Shown: one piece after another, positions 1 to 11,449 of the stretch
Layout of the letters: each line of letters starts with the position of its first letter
Numbering within the stretch: the first letter of the stretch is position 1
From: Mesostigma viride
Lineage: Eukaryota; Streptophyta; Mesostigmatophyceae; Mesostigmatales; Mesostigmataceae
Reading direction: 5' to 3'
DNA: 64,000 nucleotides
Assembly: GCA_009746045.1 (NCBI GenBank)
Contig: RPFO01000667.1
Location: forward strand, 4,248,862 to 4,312,861
The notes under the pieces: generated by a model
The model's database searches: none
What the model was told of the DNA's origin: nothing
What the model saw: the letters and a program-made list of their open reading frames with translations, nothing else
Translations under genes and position numbers: made by a program

Positions 1-3000
1 TAGCCATCCACGACGTGAAACGGCGTGTCAATGCCCAACACCGGCAGCACCACCATCCCGGTAACTTGATATGCCGAAGTGCCTGCAAAGTCGGTCACCG
101 ATTTGTACGGCGACTCTAGCACTGGATACAGGGTGGCTGCCCGACGAGAGATAATAGACACGGATGCTTGCGTGTCCACAGCCACCAGCTGCCACGGTCT
201 ACACGTAGGAAACAAGGCTGACTTAACCGGCCTGACCCCCTGTGAGAGAGTTTTGACCTGAGCCACCCCTGATGCAGCTTTCGCTTTAAGCGCCTGAGCA
301 CGCCACAAGGCCGTGACCGTTGAAGCCAGGTCCCTAGGTGGGCGAGGCGCATGGGCAGGACCCTGACCCTCCGGCGAGGCCACGCTAGGCGGGCCTCCCA
401 CATTATCCGTGGCTAGCACAGGAGGTGAGTCACTACGTGCACTAGGTCCCGTCAAACCCACCCCATCCTCATCCCACCCATCCACGGGGTCATATTGGGG
501 CCCAGGGGAGGGGGGGGTGTAGCTGTGTCTGCCCCTGGGAGCGACCCGTGGGGTACCACCTCAGATGCTACGACAGGCGCATTATCCTTCACTACCCACC
601 CCAGTGCCCTGTTGGCTGCCAGCTCACTCTCCATGCTATCCCCTTGCTTATAGCCTGCCACCGATGCCCATGGTACCCTATACACCCGATCATTCCACTC
701 TATGTCTATGACCCGCAGCGGCCAGTCTAACTTTGTGATGGCCCCAGGCCCCTGCATGGTGCCCCGTTTGCCGCTGGGCGAGCTCTCCTTGTGGAACATG
801 ACCAACTGCCCGACCTCAAAAGCGCTAGACAAATCAGGCAGCGTGGCATCCTTGAGCCGCAGCTTGGCGGCGGTATCCTGTAGATGCTGTTGGTATGCCT
901 CTACTACCTCGGGTGAGTAGGTGCCCGCTGACAGCCCCCGAGGCGTGACTAGCCCAAAGCCCTTGACATCAAGCACGTGCCTATGGTTGCACACATGCAT
1001 GAGCTCCTTGCACCACGCCGTCTTGACCGCGTAGGATTTGCCATGTGGGTTATCCTGTCGCTTGGCTGCCACAGTCTTGACATAGCTTACAGTGCGATCT
1101 ATCATGCCCATATTGCCGTGATCCTCACGCCCCACGATGACCACGGCCTCCATCCCCGGCAAACCTTGCACACAGCGGAACTGCTGGTCTAGCATGAGCT
1201 CCACTACGGGATGAAAGAAAGCCAGGCTGATCTTGATAGCCCTGTGCAGGTCAGCCTCAAACATGTGAGGCAGCGGCTCAATGTAGGTGGCCTTGCTGAA
1301 CCTATCCTTGACTATGAAATAGGTGTCCCCCCCTTCCATGTGCATGACATCCCCCACAAGGTACCCTCGCTCCAAGGGTGGAGTCTTGGCATGCCGCCTA
1401 CGCGACTTCTTCCTGATCTTGATGCAGGCAGGACACTGAGCACGCACATTCTTCAGCTCGTTGTATAAAGGTGCCCCCAACATGTGTGCCCCCTCTACCT
1501 CGGCTTGGGCCTCATGCCCGTATGCACGGTGCATCTGGTATGCTAACAGTTTCAGGGTGACAGCCTGAGGTGCAGTGGCATTGTCAGGATTCTCAACAGG
1601 TGGGGTGACTACTGGGGTAGTGACATTGGCTAACTGGGCAGCTTCAGAGGCTGCACGAAAGGCCGCCCGTGTGAGCACCTTGCCAATGTGAAGATCCACA
1701 CTAGGGTGGTGTGTACCGAGAACATCTGCCCGCCCAGCATTCTCTTGCACTGTCACAACATTCCTCATAGGCCCAACCGCCCCAGTATCTAGCTGGGGTG
1801 CTGCAGTAGTGCTTGGTCGCTCGGCGTTGTACACACCCGACCTAGAAGACACCACATTGCTTAGGTCACGCATTGTAGACCCGTGCTCAGGAAGCACGTG
1901 ATCCTGGCGCGACAGAGCCAGAGCAGCATCAACGGATTGCGTGAGCACATCACGGAATGAGACAGAGGATGCAGTCACGTTGCTTTTAGGAACGACGTCA
2001 GGCTCTACGACGGCCCGGTTCAGCGTGACGCATTGAGCAAAAGAAGGGGTATCGAGCGTGCTCTCACCTGACTTTCGTGCTGCCCGTCGCTCTGCCCACT
2101 CCTCGCGTGTGCCGTGGACGACGATGCGCTTGGCCTTGCACGCCTCCACGCTGTGACCACGCAGAACGTCGTGGCACTTGCGGCAAAGGTTGTCCTCGAG
2201 CTCCAGGTCCGGGCGAACTCGGCAGTCATCCCGGACATGGCGACGTCCGAAGCAGCGCTCACAGCGTTGCTTGCGGTCAGTAGACGCCCCCTGCTGCCGC
2301 TTGGCCGGGGGATGATCACCCTGCTTGGCGTCGCCACCATGCCCGCGCTTGCGCCCTCGCTGGCCCCCGTTGTTGCCGTGGCCGACGACCTTTTTCAGGA
2401 TGGCCGTAAGCTCCGACCGCGTAATTGGAGCCTCTGCGCCTGAAGAAGAAGACGCGCCGGCATCCACCTTGCGCAGGGATGGCAGAGCAGCCGAGGCAGC
2501 CGGCTTGGACTGCGCACTCTTGAAGCATGAGATCAAATACAGCATGCCCTCGTCGAAACTGACGGCACTCTTCTTTTTGAGTTCCGTCGCTATGGTCAGA
2601 TGCACATCCGACGACAGGTCGCATTTCTTGAGAAATCGATTGCACAGGAAAATGGGCTTGAGAGTATCTAGCAGCTTGTGCTTGTGCACGAAGACCTGGA
2701 AATCACGTGCAGCCCCGGGCAAATTTGCCTTATTAACTGCATAGCCCTCGAAGTCATTGAAGGCTTGCTCGTCGGCCTCTTCCTTAGACCGCGACAAGTG
2801 GGCATCTAGACCGTTGTAAAAAACTTCCCAGGTTTGTTTGTTGTCGTCCGCAATGCGAACTAGATTGGCAATGTTTGGGTGCTTTGTTGTACTGCAGAAT
2901 ACTGCACGGAACTTGCCAATCAGCTCCGAATCTTTGTCTGCGCGTCCATCGCGCAGACGCTTGAGAGCAGCTAGAAAATCTGCTGCGTCGTCCGCCGTAT

Positions 3001-3235
3001 AGTCGGCAGGTAGATCCGCGGGCACCTCCGTTTGCTTGAGAGGGCCGCGATTCAGTGCATCGTCAGCAGCAAGCATCAGATGCTTGAACTGCTTGGCCAG
3101 TTCAGGTTGCGCCACGAGGGTTTGCATCAACCTCGTGGCCTCGTCCGCACTAAAGCGTGGCAGGACGGACCCTGCGGCCTCGCCACTTGGCGTATCTGTG
3201 TGTTCGCCCGTGCGGCTCCGTGTACCGGAAGCCAT
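1..3235 (-). mobile_element. Ty1/copia-like LTR element, gag-integrase-protease half (runs off left edge)
   Basis: This is the 5' coding half of a copia-like retrotransposon on the minus strand. A long reading frame (about 452-3235) begins with a gag-like region. Two Cys/His finger-like motifs follow at about 2,140-2,270 (CERCFGRRHVRDDC is one). The integrase then starts with a zinc-binding H-H-C-C box at about 1,400-1,550 (MHRAYGHE and CPAC), and its catalytic core starts near KDRFSK at about 1,300. Beyond it, at about 1-330, a retropepsin-like segment is visible (VDTQASVSII, then GMVVLPVLG). No protease is seen between gag and integrase. RT and RNase H would lie beyond the left edge. The order matches the copia element at 37.6-46.1 kb. 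The coding part shows at least one interruption; age cannot be judged because no second LTR is in view. Confidence 0.8.
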
Positions 3236-3686
3236 CGGGATTTTTATGAATACAAGTTAAAGCCCGACCGGCTCAGCTATGGCGGTCGGTCACGTTGAGC
3301 TTGGGATAAGGTGAACACAGAGAACTGCTGTCGGAGCTGGCCCACCACTGGTTTATGTCTTAGCCAGCAAACCCTATCCGGTTAGCCGTAACCGTGGGAC
3401 AAGCTAGCTGTCCGTACCGACCCGGATAAGGCCCCGGACTGGGGCCTAGGTGGCGCCGGCCCTAGGCGCCGCCCTTAGACCGGTCGACCGCATCGGACCG
3501 CCAGATTATAGCCGGCGGCTTAGCGGACGCTAGCGGAAGGCGTGCGGCCGGACATGGGGAACTTAGAGCCAGATCCTAGGGCTCTAGAGTTACTCAACTC
3601 CCCCCTTCCTCTCGTTCGTGATCACTAGCCGGCCAGGTGCGCGGCCGGCCAGCCAGCAGAGCAAAGCCGGCGCGCGTGCAAGGGCC
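3236..3686 (-). other. Leader or 5' LTR region of the copia-like element (unresolved)
   Basis: No gene is seen here. The stretch lies directly upstream of the minus-strand gag start of the element at 1-3235, where a 5' LTR and leader are expected. With no second LTR copy in the window, the boundary cannot be drawn. The sequence is GC-rich with many CCGG and GGCCGG runs. Confidence 0.35.
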
Positions 3687-4640
3687 TCAGTGGTGCATAA
3701 CATAATCCACTACGATAATAAACAGGTACGGTGACAGGACGCAAATCTGGCGATGCCAGTCTGCAGTGGACATGGTGGGGTAAAGCCGTGTTGAGTGCGC
3801 ACGGAGGTGATCGACCGGCCTCTCATACGTACAGCGTGAGAATGACAGTAATTGCAGGGGAGTGGCGCCGCGGGACGCGAGCACGAGCAAGGACAGCCCA
3901 TAGAGGGGACGGCCAGAGGCCAGAGGACAGAACCAAATTAAGGCCTTGATCAGAAGTTGACGAAGATCAGGATCGATGGCGGGAACTTCCCAGGTTGCAG
4001 GATAAAGCGCCATTCCTCGAAGAGACGGCGCGCGGCGAAGATGGCCGATGACGGTGTTGCGCCCAGGACGAAAGCCCTGCGATTTGACTCTCCCCGCCAA
4101 GGTGACGGTCGAGAGCAGAACAAAGATGGTTAATTGAGGATCATGCGCCGTGAACAACTTGAGTGCGGCGCTCTGGATGCACACTCCAGGGTAGTTGGCG
4201 GGGTCGTCAGGGAACCTTTGTTTTGTACAGCATACGAGGTAGCTGTGCTGCCTCTCGGGAAGCGGCGGCGCATCGGCAAGCAGGATCCGGTTGCAGATGT
4301 CAAGCAGGAAACCTGTGAGCGCCGTCGATCAGTTTAATCACCGGGGCGGGGAGCTCGTCAGGTCCTACGGCGGCGTACAATGCAATGGAAGCGGAGTTGC
4401 TTGGCCGGCGGACTTGGTGAAAGGCTGTAGCTCGTCGGGGTCCGGGCCAGCCGGGCCGGTTCCGTCGCCGGGTACGTGTAGACTGTCCTGCTCAGCGGCG
4501 GGCGGCGTGGGCGGCGCAGGTTTCCTGTACTTAATGCCCGCCGCAGGCGCCAGGCGGGCGGCCGCCAGGGGGCCAGGCGGCGGAGGCAGCAGGGGGCCCC
4601 GGGCAGCCGGCACTGGGAGGAATACCACCGGTCAAGCGGC
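3687..4640 (-). mobile_element. LINE family A reverse transcriptase fragment
   Basis: This minus-strand stretch reads as the N-terminal and middle part of a non-LTR reverse transcriptase. Seen in order are a DPANYPGVCIQSAALKLFTA-like block (the finger region of LINE RTs), QGFRPGRNTVIGHLRR (the GFR box) and CVLSPYLFIIVVDYVMHH (the box before the catalytic YADD). The last block is nearly the same as one at 6.2-6.3 kb, so both are copies of one family. The reading frame changes between about 4,190 and 4,370 and the region between the GFR box and the SPYLF box is degraded, so this is a dead copy. The opposite-strand GC-rich frames at 4.29-4.76 kb are shadows. Confidence 0.7.
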
Positions 4641-5120
4641 TGCTGCTGCGGTGAGCCAGAGAGCGTCTGCGGCGCCGGCTGCGCGCAGCCCGGGCTGGCT
4701 GTTGGGCGTGGCGCAGGCGGATCTAGGCTTACTTGCTGTGCATGCTGGTCCTTGAGGTGGGCGAAGTATATTCGCGGACAGGGAGGTGGAGTGGGAGGTG
4801 GAGCCGGGCCGTGGAGGGGGTGAGTCACGGACATGGAATCCAGAAATGAAAGCAGTTGAAAGCTCGAATAAAAACGGCGTGAGGGAGAAGGATTGCTACG
4901 GAATCCTGGTTGACAGGGCAGCTAGTGGATCTTGCTGTCCATGCATATCCTCTTATGGCATCTGATCTCATTGGGGCATATTTACTATAACTGGAGCCTG
5001 AAATTGAAAGCTTGAGCGCGTACGGCGATACACAGTATAAAGTACGTCAGAATAGGAACCTTCGTTTCGTTTGCATTTTTTATCGTGTGTTTTGCGTGTA
5101 GTTGCCCTTAACTAATTATA
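4641..5120. other. No gene recognised
   Basis: The stretch starts GC-rich and turns AT-rich after about 4,850. No coding pattern, RNA gene or repeat with a partner in the window was recognised. Confidence 0.4.
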
Positions 5121-5124
5121 ATTA

Positions 5125-5210
5125 ATGAATGAATTTACAGGTGACTGCGTCACGTGAGCATAAGTCCTCTGACAGTGGGATGGGAATGGGATGGAATAGA
5201 TGATGTTATT
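5125..5210 (-). repeat. LINE A-type 3' tail (hairpin end), minus orientation
   Basis: The block GTGACTGCGTCACGTGAGCA followed by ATAAGTCCTC matches in reverse the 3' end of the LINE at 23.1-24.2 kb. An AT-rich run (AATTATAATTAATGAATGAA) precedes it where the TTAA tail should be. It is probably a truncated insertion consisting of little more than the 3' end. Confidence 0.55.
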
Positions 5211-5320
5211 TATCTAGTTCCTAGCTAGTTATGTACAGCCGGGTAGTTGCCACGGACGCGTTCATCAGATTGAGATTTCAACGACGGACTTCAAGGTGCC
5301 GGCATCACTAGCGATAAAAC

Positions 5321-5357
5321 AATGTGAAATGTGAAATGTGTGAAATGTGAAATGTGC
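5321..5357. repeat. GTGAAAT minisatellite
   Basis: Four to five tandem copies of a 7-9 bp unit close to GTGAAATGT. No function is suggested. Confidence 0.7.
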
Positions 5358-5535
5358 AGAACAACGTCAGGCATGATTCAGCCTGATGCTGACCCCCATG
5401 CGCGTGCAGCGCTTTGCAGAGAGCAAACAATCCATTGCAGAATTAAGTTGTTGACGGGGACAATCAAGGACCGTGACCTTGTAGAGTGTGGACAATCGTT
5501 GTGACATTGATGATGATGACCCCGTTTGGATAATG

Positions 5536-5692
5536 TATCGGCTCACGAGACGCAGTCACGTGTCTATTAATTAATTAATTAATTAATTAATTAATTAATT
5601 AACTAATAAATTAATTCCATCCCATTTTCCACTCCCACTGAGGACTTATGCTCTCGTGACACAACAGTCACGTGTGTATTAATTAACCCCCT
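5536..5692 (+). repeat. Two tandem LINE A-type 3' tails with TTAA runs
   Basis: Two copies of the same end sequence stand in a row. The first has CGCAGTCACGTGTCTA followed by a TTAA-repeat run at about 5,566-5,615. The second, at 5,616-5,690, has CCATCCCATTTTCCACTCCC, then CTGAGGACTTATGCTC, the hairpin region, and TTAATTAA. Both match the 3' end of the LINE at 23.1-24.2 kb, so they look like severely 5'-truncated insertions. Confidence 0.6.
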
Positions 5693-5714
5693 AAAATTAA
5701 TTAATTAGTTAATA

Positions 5715-6000
5715 GCTCCGTGGGGAGCATATCTAACACGTACATAGCCCTGACTAGAAGGGGCATCTATGGCTTTTTCATACAATCTGGGCTAGCTACA
5801 CTGACCTGCAGGTGGAGGATGTAAACTGTCACCTGCTCGATCGGATCGTGCACAATGTGCACCTGCACCACCATGATGGATCATGCATCCGCGATCATGC
5901 TCGCACGGGGGGGCCGGCATAGGGAGATGGCCTAGAAGGCCTGCATGACATATTTGGGGTGGAAGATGTATATGGCTAGGCTATAGAGCTAGGCATGCAT
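5715..6000 (-). repeat. Diverged LINE B 3' UTR fragment
   Basis: Read on the plus strand, AGCTCCGTGGGGAGCATAT, ACCTGCAGGTGGAGGATGTA and GGCCTAGAAGGCCTGCATGA all recur in the better copies at 25.3-25.8 kb (same orientation) and 20.7-21.2 kb (opposite). The fragment is clearly diverged and stops where LINE A sequence begins, near 6,000. Confidence 0.6.
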
Positions 6001-7452
6001 GGCTTTCAACACATCAAGGCTTTCAACACAGCAAGGCTTTCGACACGGTCCTCTGGGAGGCTCTTTGGGCCATCTAAGCTCTGGACCGAGTGCCCCCAGC
6101 GTTTATTGCTGCCATTCAATGATTCGCCAGCTGTATGAGCCTGGGCTCACAGGTAGTAGTGCGGACTGCGGAGGGCACCACCCTACCATTTCCCCTTCAC
6201 CACAGGGAGTGGCAAGGTTGTGTCCTGTCCCCACCATACCTGTTCATTATTGTCGTGGATCACGTCATGCGCCAGGCACGTGCACGATTTACTGCTGGGG
6301 TTCGAGCCCGGCTTGGACATCCATAACGTGCGCGAACACGGCGGCGGCGGCCCTGGCTACCGCATGTGCCACCTGTGATTTATGCGGATGATACCACCCT
6401 CATCGAGCGGCCCCGACTAGCACATTCAGACCTGGCTGGACTGCATGCATGTCTGGGCCTGGAGGCGCGGGTGGTGGGGTTGGAGATTAGCGTCAAAACC
6501 GAGGCGATGGTCATTGGGGCTACCATGCAGTCAACCGCCGCTGCCGCGGCTGCTAGACGGGACGGAGGTCCCGTTCCGTGATCGCTTCAAACTGCTGGGG
6601 AGCAATGTGCTCCCGGCCGACACCGCCGACGATGTGGACATCCGCATCGGCCTGGCCTGGGCTAGGCATCGTTCGCTCAAAACCTACTGGCACTAGTAGC
6701 TTGAAGGACCTGGGCGAGCACCGCAAACGAATGCTCTTCAAGGTCCTGGTCCTCACGGTGCTCACCTATGGCGCCGAGGCATGGACGCTCACGGACACAC
6801 TGGCCGCCAAGCTAGACGGCGCGTGGTAACCAGGATGCTACGTCAGGCCCAGAATGTAGGGTTTTCCACACAATTAGGTCTTTAGAATCTTTGTACCAGG
6901 GCATGCCTCGCATTTCGGACGAGATTAGACAGCGTAGGATAGCATTTCAGTAGGACATCTTGCTCGCACCACGGTCAGGTAGACACCGACCTCGGCCTGG
7001 CCGGCCCCCAGCGGCTTGGCCAGCCAGCCGGGGCAGCACATCCTGACCTGGCCTGGCCCCAAGCCACCTTCCTAGAAAGATGGGTAAACATGCCATGACC
7101 TATACACAGCAGTTGCTGGCCGACCTAGTGGTCCCAGCCCCGTTTGAACACCGCGCATTCACTCCCTCTCTCTTGCTTGGACTGCTATGCAGAACTAGAA
7201 GAGGTGGAAGGCGATTGTCCAGGCTCTGACACGCCAGCCCCTGTGGGCAAGCCCCCTCCGCCCCCCAAGAGGAAGGGGCGCTTTGCTGAGTAGAGTAGCT
7301 AGGGTTTTCTAGATTTAGATTAGCTTAGAGTGAGATTAACTAGGTTTCGCGGCTTCGCTCACCTCCATCCATCCAGCAAGGAATATGTGCTACATGATCT
7401 CCCAACGGCCGGAGTCATGTTATAATTTAATTTAATTTAATTTAATTTAAGG
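6001..7452 (+). mobile_element. LINE family A copy, 5'-truncated and decayed
   Basis: A non-LTR retrotransposon copy begins inside the RT domain. Motif A (AFDTV) is at about 6,034-6,050, followed by the VRTAEGTT block, CVLSP and LFIIVVDHVMRQ at about 6,220-6,290, and the catalytic box YADDTTLIE at about 6,378-6,405. The C-terminal block LTVLTYGAEAWTLTD is at about 6,750-6,795. Three in-frame stops precede the YADD box and the frame changes several times after it, so it is inactive. The 3' UTR ends with CATGTTATAATTTAATTTAA and a TTTAA-repeat tail near 7,450. Upstream of motif A the words GGCTTTCAACACA are triplicated. The last 500 bases match the copy at 9.5-10.0 kb. Confidence 0.75.
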
Positions 7453-9480
7453 GGAGGGGATATGCCTAAAGAGCACTTTTCTGGAAACCATACCTATGCA
7501 TGTGCTAAAAATCCAATTATGATTGGGAACCATAAATATGATTTAAAAAAAATTTTCCAACCACTTGGGGGGGGTACTAGCCCCCACCAGATGCCGGTTA
7601 CGCGCTAAAAATAGAAAAAGACGCTACTTTTGGCATATTTTCCCTAGGACAATGGGCAAACATATTTGGACCAAATCATATATTTCCATATAGTTCCCCC
7701 ACTTTTGAGAAAGTCTGCCTAATTTTGAGCACAAAATAATGATGTTTAGACACATTGATGGATTTTCTCGCAAAAAGGGTACTTTTTTTCACCAAAAAAA
7801 AAAAAACAAATCATAAACACATAGAATCATGCCATATCTTATATTTTCAAATACTAGAGAGGGGGGGACATGCAGCCCCAAATTTTCAGGTCATTCTGAC
7901 AAGCGCAGCCCTATTTGATGGATATTCCCAGATTGCCACCTGTGATGACGCTGACGGAGGTTTTAGCTAGTATTTAACCACACTAACACCCCTTTATACA
8001 TCTAAGCCACGTGAAAACTGGCCAAACCACACACTACCATCCTCTGCACATATGGTACCTCCTATGTTCCAGGTTTGACGACGTTCCGACAAGAACTGCC
8101 CAAGTTACAACCATTCCAAGACGGCCACCCATGTAGACACTACAAGGAAATTATAGTAACCATTCAGCCACACTAGCACCTCCTTCTTCATCAAAGACAT
8201 CTGCAAACTGACCAAAGCACACATAATTAACTCTTGCACGCTGACGGCAACGCATGCTCAACGTGGGGGTCATTGTGACAAGAACTACTTAAGATGATGG
8301 GTTTCCGATATGACCACCTGACAAGGCGCTAAGGACCACTCAGTAAGTTAGTAACCCCACAGTGCCACTTCATATGCCATCCAACATGCACCAAAACCAT
8401 GCTGAGTATGTTTACAATGTACAAAGGGGTGGCCACGCACCTCATATGTCTTCATCATCCCTCCAGCATGGCCAGCCTTGTAAATATGTTCATAGCCTTG
8501 ACGATGGTAGCCCTAACATGCCTAAGCAGCATTTCCTATGTTACTCCCAGGTTAGAGTGTAAGGTTGATGCCAACCAAGCTAATCAACTCAACAACACCT
8601 CCTAAACTGTCCTCCCCGGCATGGATGACAAACTGGGACTATGGAGGGCGAGGAACCAAGTAAGAACATGGTATATATAGCTTGCATGCAGTCATGCATG
8701 TCAACCATGGTTGGCTCAGCACATTGTAGTCTTGTCACATCATCATAACAAAGGAAAGCTCAAACAACCATTGGTGCCAGCTATCTACATGCAGTCACAC
8801 AAATGCAATATCTCCAACATCATCATCACTAAAACACTTCCATCCCTGCACGATAAAATGCAAAGAAACCACTGGCGGCCCTTCAGCGCATGAGCGCTGT
8901 GATGCCACTGTGGCCTGCGAAGAGAGGGTGCGTCACTCTCAAACAACAAGAAGCGTCCATACGCACAACATCCTTGCCGGAACGCGTTTTATGAAATGCC
9001 TTATACCTTCCCAAAGAGCTATAGGCTGCGACTGAAGCGGCCCTGATCACGGCATCAACGAAAACAATCTAAAGCTGCCAGGTATTCGACAACACAACGG
9101 CAAGCGACGGCGAGCTAGCTGGCGGAAACTGCCCAAAAAGAACGCAAAAAACCTCGAACGATGAGCTCATAGAAGAAAGCACTGATAGCAGATAACATTC
9201 GCGACAAATCTGTACCTCGCCCTCGTAAATCCCTCACCCAGGCGCGCAACAACAGCCGTTCTTCCATGGACAGGTCAGACACGCACAGCGCAGGTCTGAA
9301 CAATTACTTACCGATAATGGCCGACAATCTGGCAAAAAGCACCAGATCGGTTTAGAATTCGATGCAACCGATATTAACGCCTGCTTCACGGTCAGAACAA
9401 CCCTTAAAATCGCGATTTTACAGCCGCTATCATGAATTCTATTTCATTCCTACCGTAGTGCACCTAGTATTAATTAATTA
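7453..9480. other. AT-rich stretch without a recognised gene; degenerate tandem repeat at about 7,970-8,350
   Basis: No convincing coding region is seen. Between about 7,970 and 8,350 a phrase of the form TAGTAACC...CCACACTAGCACC...CAAACTG(A/G)CCAAA recurs two to three times with a period near 190 bases, suggesting an old degenerate tandem duplication. A 62-codon open frame on the minus strand at 9,115-9,303 has no recognisable motif. Confidence 0.4.
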
Positions 9481-9494
9481 GGAACATAACTCCG

Positions 9495-10004
9495 TTGTAT
9501 CATGGCATGCCTCGTGTTTCGGACGAGATTAGGCAGCGTAGGATAGCATTTGTAGGACACCTTGCCCGCACCAGCCAGGTCGACACCACCCTTGGTCTGG
9601 CCGGCCCCCAGCGGCTTGGACAGCCAGGGCAGCACATTCTGACCTGGCCTGGCCCCCAGGACATTCCCAAAAGGGTAGGGAAACCTGTCACCAACTACGT
9701 TCAGATGTTGCTGGACGACCTAGTGGTCCCAGCCCAGTTTGAGCACCGCATCCACTCTCTCTCCCGTCTTTGGACTGCCATGCAGGACAAGACGCGGTGG
9801 CAGAAGATTGTCAAGGTGCACACGCCCGACCCTGTGGGCAAGCCACCTCCCCCCAAGCGGAGGAGGCGTTTTGATGAGTAGTGTAGTTAGGATTTTCTAG
9901 ATAGAGTTAGGATAGTTCGATCACGCGGCTTCCTCCACCCCATCCATCATGAAATATGTGCTACATGACCTCCCCACGGAGGCATGTTATAATTTAAATT
10001 TTTT
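9495..10004 (+). mobile_element. LINE family A 3' end (C-terminal coding part plus 3' UTR)
   Basis: This is a 5'-truncated copy holding the last 129 codons and 3' UTR of LINE family A. It starts near ATGCCTCG, reads RQRRIAFVGHLARTSQVDT, and ends in a basic tail PPPPKRRRRFDE before a TAG stop at about 9,880. The coding part is open, unlike the same region at 6.9-7.3 kb. The 3' UTR ends with a short hairpin (CCTCC-CCAC-GGAGG at about 9,970-9,985) and an AT-rich tail. The GHLAR block resembles the C-terminal region of many LINE RT proteins. Confidence 0.7.
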
Positions 10005-10390
10005 TTAATAACTCCGTTGGGAGTATCTGTAGCACATAGCCCAGAGAGGGGGCATTAATTAATTAATTAATAGACACGTGACTGCGTCACGTGAGCATAA
10101 GTCCTCAGTGAGAGGGGGCATATGAGCCTATAATACATTCTAAGCTACTTCCTGCAAGGGTGGGAATGTAAACGACCCTTGCTGTAGGTGCCCCAGGACA
10201 CCTGCAGCCCCATGATCTATCAAGCTATGCCCAGCTAAGGGGGAGCCTGTCATGGGGGAAAGATCAGCATAGCTATACAAGAGCTAGGGCATGGCTTCTC
10301 AGCAGAGAGTGACTCCCTGCATGGTGTGGGCACTGCATAATGAAATCAAGCTAGGCATTATCTGGAGTGGCACATAAGGCATCATCCATG
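10005..10390 (-). repeat. LINE B 3' UTR fragment, minus orientation
   Basis: The plus-strand reading starts AACTCCGTTGGGAGTAT and later has TCTCAGCAGAGAGTGACTCC and GGCATCATCCATG, words shared with the LINE B copies at 20.7 and 25.3 kb. It is diverged and is split by a 55-bp insertion. Confidence 0.55.
10056..10110 (-). mobile_element. 55-bp LINE A tail insertion with 11-bp target-site duplication
   Basis: Only 55 bases are inserted: a TTAA-repeat run, the hairpin CACGTGAC-TGC-GTCACGTG at 10,075-10,093, and GAGCATAAGTCCTCAGTG. The flanks AGAGGGGGCAT are duplicated exactly at 10,045-10,055 and 10,111-10,121. The content matches the extreme 3' end of the LINE at 23.1-24.2 kb. It is therefore an insertion that stopped almost at once after first-strand priming. 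Confidence 0.8.
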
Positions 10391-11440
10391 TGGATTCACT
10401 CAAATAAAATGATTCCCAAGCTAAATTGCAAAGATATTTCTTTTCGCGACTTCCAGACTCACCACCCCAGCCAACCAGTGAAAAAGTCCCGATGCACAAT
10501 GTAGTGCAAGAAAGGAGTCACGCAGCGCGCATAGCATTCTCGGATAAACCAGTTGCTACCGGCATGGAATTATATAGAGATCGAGACCAATTCCACCCAC
10601 AAAGCAGAAAGGGTCATCTCGCAAACATGCGCATGCCGACCGTCTAGCGCGGTGCAGTACATAACCTAGTTTTACTTTGGGGGACATTCGACATGACAGC
10701 CTTGACAGCCTTGCTATCAAGTGTCTCAGGCGACCAGCCTTGACGCGCTCCTGTCCGAAGTCCGCTGCTAGGATCAGCGTTAGAGGCGCTTGATCGATGC
10801 CCGGGGGCTCGAAGACGACTCCCATTGAGTGCAGCTGCAAGCTAGGGGCAAGTGGCCCGAAGGTGCGGGAGCCGGCGCGCTGTCAGCCTGACGCCTTGGA
10901 AAGGAGCTGCACCTCTGCAATTGGGAAGCGGCCCGAAAGCCACGCGGCTTCTTGTTGCAATTTTATGCCAAGCCCAAAACAGGAAGAACTCTACCACGAA
11001 AGACCATGGATTGCCAATTGAACACTGCGAAAGGCTGGCGACAAGTCTGCTAGTTCTATTACGCATGAATTTTCAATAATTCATTTAAACAAGCTAGTCT
11101 ATAAGTTTCCTAGTAAAACATAGTATCACAGCACTACCATTGCCTCGCCAGGGCATCTCGTCCATTCAATCTGAGCTAGCTGACACCTACCATGCCAGGG
11201 GCCAAAAATGCCATGCCTCGAAGATACGAAATCCACTCATGCAGATCAAGTTAAAAACACTTGACCGCGCACCATCGGACACAGCACAACAAGACGCGCG
11301 GGCCATGGGCTCAGACACACGTCGTTGCGGGTCACCAGCACAGGCCGGCACCAGGTTGCACATGGGCCATGACTGTGCGCAGGCACAGCTGAGGCTCCGT
11401 GTAGGCTAACACGGAGCACATGTACACGGGTCATCACCAG
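10391..11440. other. No gene recognised
   Basis: Several short open frames on both strands carry no recognisable motif. The stretch lies 3' of the sialyltransferase-like gene and may hold part of its 3' flank. Confidence 0.35.
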
Positions 11441-11449
11441 GTAACTTGA

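Noticed and set aside
4291-4834. GC-rich Pro/Gly/Ala-rich frames on both strands
   Set aside because: They overlap the degraded LINE RT fragment and show only composition-driven low complexity.
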